NCBI GenBank assembly: GCA_003229755.1
Contig: QIFJ01000021.1
Location: 1 to 7,248, forward strand
Source of the DNA: Pseudomonadota bacterium
GTDB lineage: Bacteria; BMS3Abin14
Direction of reading: 5' to 3'
Length of the DNA: 7,248 nucleotides
Numbering within the stretch: position 1 is the first letter of the stretch; each line of letters starts with the position of its first letter. The position numbers and the translations under genes were made by a program. This document shows positions 5,074 through 7,248 of the stretch, one piece after another. Below the pieces are notes generated by a model. That model was not told the origin of the DNA and did no database searches. It saw nothing but the letters and a program-made list of their open reading frames with translations.

Positions 5074-5652
5074 ATGTGGTTAATTGTTGGACTGGGAAAC
5101 CCGGGACCGGATTACAGGGGCACAAGACATAACGTGGGTTTCCTGTCGCTGGACAGGGTATCGAAGCGCTTTAATATCCCGATAAGGAAAGCATCGAACC
5201 GGGAGGCTACCGGCAGGGGCAGGTTCGGAAACGAGGATGTCATACTGCTTAAACCTCTGGGTTATATGAACAGAAGCGGCGATGTCGTTGCCCCTCTGGT
5301 TTTCAGGAAGAACGTGGACGGTTCGAGGGTCCTGGTGATAATCGATGACATGGACCTTCCCCTCGGAACCGTCCGCTATCGCGTCAAAGGGGGAAGCGCA
5401 GGCCACCGAGGGATGGAATCGATAATAAACCGGTTAGGCCACAGCGATTTTGGCCGGATACGGCTGGGCATTGGAAGACCGGAAAACAGGAAGGACAGTT
5501 CAAGCTACGTGCTCTCGGAATTTACCGGGGACGAACATACGATAATGGAAAAGATGCTTGACACCGTAACCGACCTGGTTGAGGAGCTTATCAACGAGGG
5601 GACGCTGGACCCTATTACATTAAACCTTTGTAACATAGAGGAGGAGCTATGA
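5074..5652 (+). CDS. pth: Peptidyl-tRNA hydrolase (bacterial Pth)
   Basis: Pth cleaves the ester bond of peptidyl-tRNA released by stalled ribosomes, recycling tRNA in the cytosol. At 192 residues it matches the E. coli enzyme (194). It has GLGNPGPDYRGTRHNVGF with catalytic His19 and Asn9, GYMNRSG with Asn66, IIDDMDLPLG with Asp91 (equivalent to E. coli Asp93), and GSAGHRGMESI with His111. The usual GHNG motif reads GHRG, so Arg112 replaces the substrate-contacting Asn; I believe this variant occurs in related lineages. The start is forced because an in-frame TAA (5071-5073) immediately precedes ATG 5074. No Shine-Dalgarno sequence is visible, and the upstream bases belong to the 14-bp inverted repeat. 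The stop overlaps the hppA start as ATGA. Confidence 0.96.
   Translation: MWLIVGLGNPGPDYRGTRHNVGFLSLDRVSKRFNIPIRKASNREATGRGRFGNEDVILLKPLGYMNRSGDVVAPLVFRKNVDGSRVLVIIDDMDLPLGTVRYRVKGGSAGHRGMESIINRLGHSDFGRIRLGIGRPENRKDSSSYVLSEFTGDEHTIMEKMLDTVTDLVEELINEGTLDPITLNLCNIEEEL
5639..5644 (+). promoter_or_regulatory. Ribosome-binding site of hppA inside the pth end
   Basis: AGGAGG, within AGAGGAGGAG, lies 4 nt before ATG 5649 and encodes part of the last Pth residues. This, with the ATGA overlap, supports translational coupling and decides the hppA start. Confidence 0.75.
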
Positions 5653-7248
5653 CCTGGACACACCTGGCACCGCTTTTCGGCATAGCAGGGCTGCTTTTCG
5701 CCCTGGGCATCTTCTTTTACATCCTGAAGCAGCCCGTGGGGAACAAGACCATGGAGGAGTTGTCCAAAATGATCCACGACGGCGCCATGGTATACCTGAA
5801 GCGGCAATACACAATTCTGATCGTTTTCATTTTAGTTGTATTCGCACTTCTGTTCTGGAAGCTGAGCTGGCAAACGGCCACAGCATTCCTGGGTGGAGCT
5901 TTCTGTTCCATGCTGGCAGGCTATTTCGGGATGAAGGCAGCCACCAAGGCCAACGCCCGAACCTCCCAGGCAGCCACCACGAGCGGCCAGGCAAAAGCTC
6001 TGACCGTGGCGTTTTCCGGCGGTGCCGTCATGGGCATCTCCGTAGCCGCCCTGGGCCTCATAGGCGTTGGAGTTCTTTTTTACTTCTACGGTGACCCGGA
6101 AAAAGCGCGGTACATCAACGGCTTCGCTATGGGGGCTTCTTCCATAGCCCTCTTCGCCCGTGTGGGTGGCGGGATCTTTACCAAGACCGCCGACGTTGGC
6201 GCTGACCTTGTGGGTAAGCTCGAGGCGGGAATTCCCGAAGACGATCCCAGGAACCCTGGTGTTATTGCCGATAACGTCGGGGACAACGTGGGCGACGTGG
6301 CCGGTATGGGCGCGGACATCTTCGAATCCTACGTGGGCTCCATGATCGCCTCCATCGCCATCGCCGCTACATCCCTGGTAATATCAGACGACCTGAGGTC
6401 AGCGTACATGGCCCTGCCGATACTCCTTGCCATGTCGGGAATCGTGTGCTCTGCCATCGGGATATTTTCCATCAAGCTCCTGGAGAGACTGTCCCCGGCA
6501 GCGGCCCTGCGATACTCTACCTTCATATCGGCGGGCCTCCTGCTTTTCACGGCGTTCCTGATGGTCAAGGGCACCGGTATGCCCACAGGTATATTCACCG
6601 CCATATTAGCGGGGACCCTGGCGGGGATCCTTATCGGGCTGATAACCGAGTACTACACAGCGGCAAAACCCATTCGTAATATCGCCGCGGCAAGCCAGAC
6701 GGGGTCAGCAACCAACATCATCACCGGTCTTGCTGTAGGCTACGAGTCCACCGCCATTCCCATATTAATTATCAGTGTTACTATCATCATTGCTTCAATG
6801 GCCGCCGCTCCGGCCAGCCTCTACGGCATCGCTGTAGCTGCCGTGGGTATGCTGGCAACAGTAGGAATAACAATGTCTGTGGACGCATACGGACCCATCG
6901 CCGACAACGCCGGAGGTATCTCCGAGATGGCGGGACTGGGACCTGAGACCAGAAAGATCACAGACAGCCTGGACGCCCTTGGCAACACCACCGCAGCTAT
7001 CGGTAAAGGGTTTGCCATCGGTTCGGCTGCCCTCACAGCACTTGCCATGTTCGCCGCATACTCCCAGGCCGTTGGGCTTACCAATATAAACCTTGCCAAG
7101 CCCAAGGTGGTTGTAGGCCTGTTTCTTGGAGGCATCGTTCCCTTCCTTGTTGCGGCAATGACAATGACGTCCGTCGGCAAGGCCGCAATGGCCATGGTGG
7201 AGGAGATCCGCAGGCAGTTCAGGGAGATCCCCGGTATCATGGATGGGA
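5649..7248 (+). CDS. hppA: Membrane-bound ion-pumping pyrophosphatase, K+-dependent type (3' partial)
   Basis: An open frame of 533 codons runs off the right edge; family members are about 660-720 residues, so roughly 130-190 are missing. The enzyme hydrolyses pyrophosphate and pumps H+ or Na+ across the inner membrane. Many hydrophobic helices are visible, starting at residues 7-26 and 55-70. Active-site motifs are DVGADLVGK (182-190), DNVGDNVGDVAGMGADIFESY (208-228) and ADNAGGISEMAGL (418-430). GNTTAAIGKG (445-454) has Ala449 and Gly452, the A-x-x-G signature of K+-dependent enzymes, where K+-independent ones have Lys and Thr. Glu226 in ADIFESY matches the gate Glu of Na+-pumping Thermotoga PPase but also occurs in some H+ pumps, so the ion is undecided. 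Start ATG 5649 overlaps the pth stop and follows AGGAGG. Confidence 0.96.
   Translation, partial: MTWTHLAPLFGIAGLLFALGIFFYILKQPVGNKTMEELSKMIHDGAMVYLKRQYTILIVFILVVFALLFWKLSWQTATAFLGGAFCSMLAGYFGMKAATKANARTSQAATTSGQAKALTVAFSGGAVMGISVAALGLIGVGVLFYFYGDPEKARYINGFAMGASSIALFARVGGGIFTKTADVGADLVGKLEAGIPEDDPRNPGVIADNVGDNVGDVAGMGADIFESYVGSMIASIAIAATSLVISDDLRSAYMALPILLAMSGIVCSAIGIFSIKLLERLSPAAALRYSTFISAGLLLFTAFLMVKGTGMPTGIFTAILAGTLAGILIGLITEYYTAAKPIRNIAAASQTGSATNIITGLAVGYESTAIPILIISVTIIIASMAAAPASLYGIAVAAVGMLATVGITMSVDAYGPIADNAGGISEMAGLGPETRKITDSLDALGNTTAAIGKGFAIGSAALTALAMFAAYSQAVGLTNINLAKPKVVVGLFLGGIVPFLVAAMTMTSVGKAAMAMVEEIRRQFREIPGIMDG

Noticed and set aside
6821..7240. Minus-strand open frame of 139 codons opposite hppA
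   Set aside because: It is the complement of well-conserved pyrophosphatase coding sequence, composed of low-complexity Ala/Pro/Thr-rich residues.

Overview
The window is a compact, almost entirely plus-strand block of bacterial housekeeping genes. No genes are read from the minus strand and I see no insertion sequence, phage gene or CRISPR array. The order ispE - spoVG - tRNA-Gln - prs - rplY - pth, preceded by a TPR protein and a LolB-like lipoprotein, is one I associate with Desulfobacterota (former Deltaproteobacteria). The lipoprotein points to a Gram-negative envelope, and the long-form L25 (CTC type) and a membrane pyrophosphatase fit that assignment. The phylum is an inference from gene order and protein style, not from a search.

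Layout. 1-683: C-terminal part of a TPR protein, broken by a one-base frameshift near 236-252. 695-1477: outer-membrane lipoprotein of LolB/DUF4292 type. 1474-2337: ispE (isoprenoid precursor kinase), overlapping the lipoprotein gene. 2386-3051: spoVG with an unusual tail of seven 30-bp repeats. 3094-3164: tRNA-Gln(UUG), with one C apparently missing from its acceptor stem. 3184-4140: prs (PRPP synthase). 4141-4332: a 192-bp intergenic region packed with five consecutive stem-loops. 4333-5025: rplY (ribosomal protein L25/CTC). 5074-5652: pth (peptidyl-tRNA hydrolase). 5649-7248: hppA (membrane pyrophosphatase), running off the right edge after 533 codons.

How the genes fit together. prs makes PRPP and so supplies nucleotide synthesis. 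tRNA-Gln, L25 and Pth belong to translation: decoding, the 5S rRNA-binding protein of the large subunit, and recycling of dropped-off peptidyl-tRNA. IspE uses ATP for isoprenoid precursors. The pyrophosphatase recovers energy from the pyrophosphate that biosynthesis releases. TPR, lipoprotein and ispE are tightly spaced, and pth/hppA overlap by 4 bp, so each group is probably co-transcribed.

The most interesting part is not a gene. The prs-rplY spacer folds into back-to-back hairpins, including an 18-pair stem with a 3-nt loop. It carries a 7-nt stretch exactly complementary to the rplY Shine-Dalgarno sequence, and its left end is a 14-bp motif repeated in inverted orientation just after rplY. 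It could be a dispersed MITE-like repeat, a regulatory leader of rplY, or a repeat that has become one. Two apparent single-C losses (TPR gene and tRNA) suggest possible C-run undercalls in this sequence.
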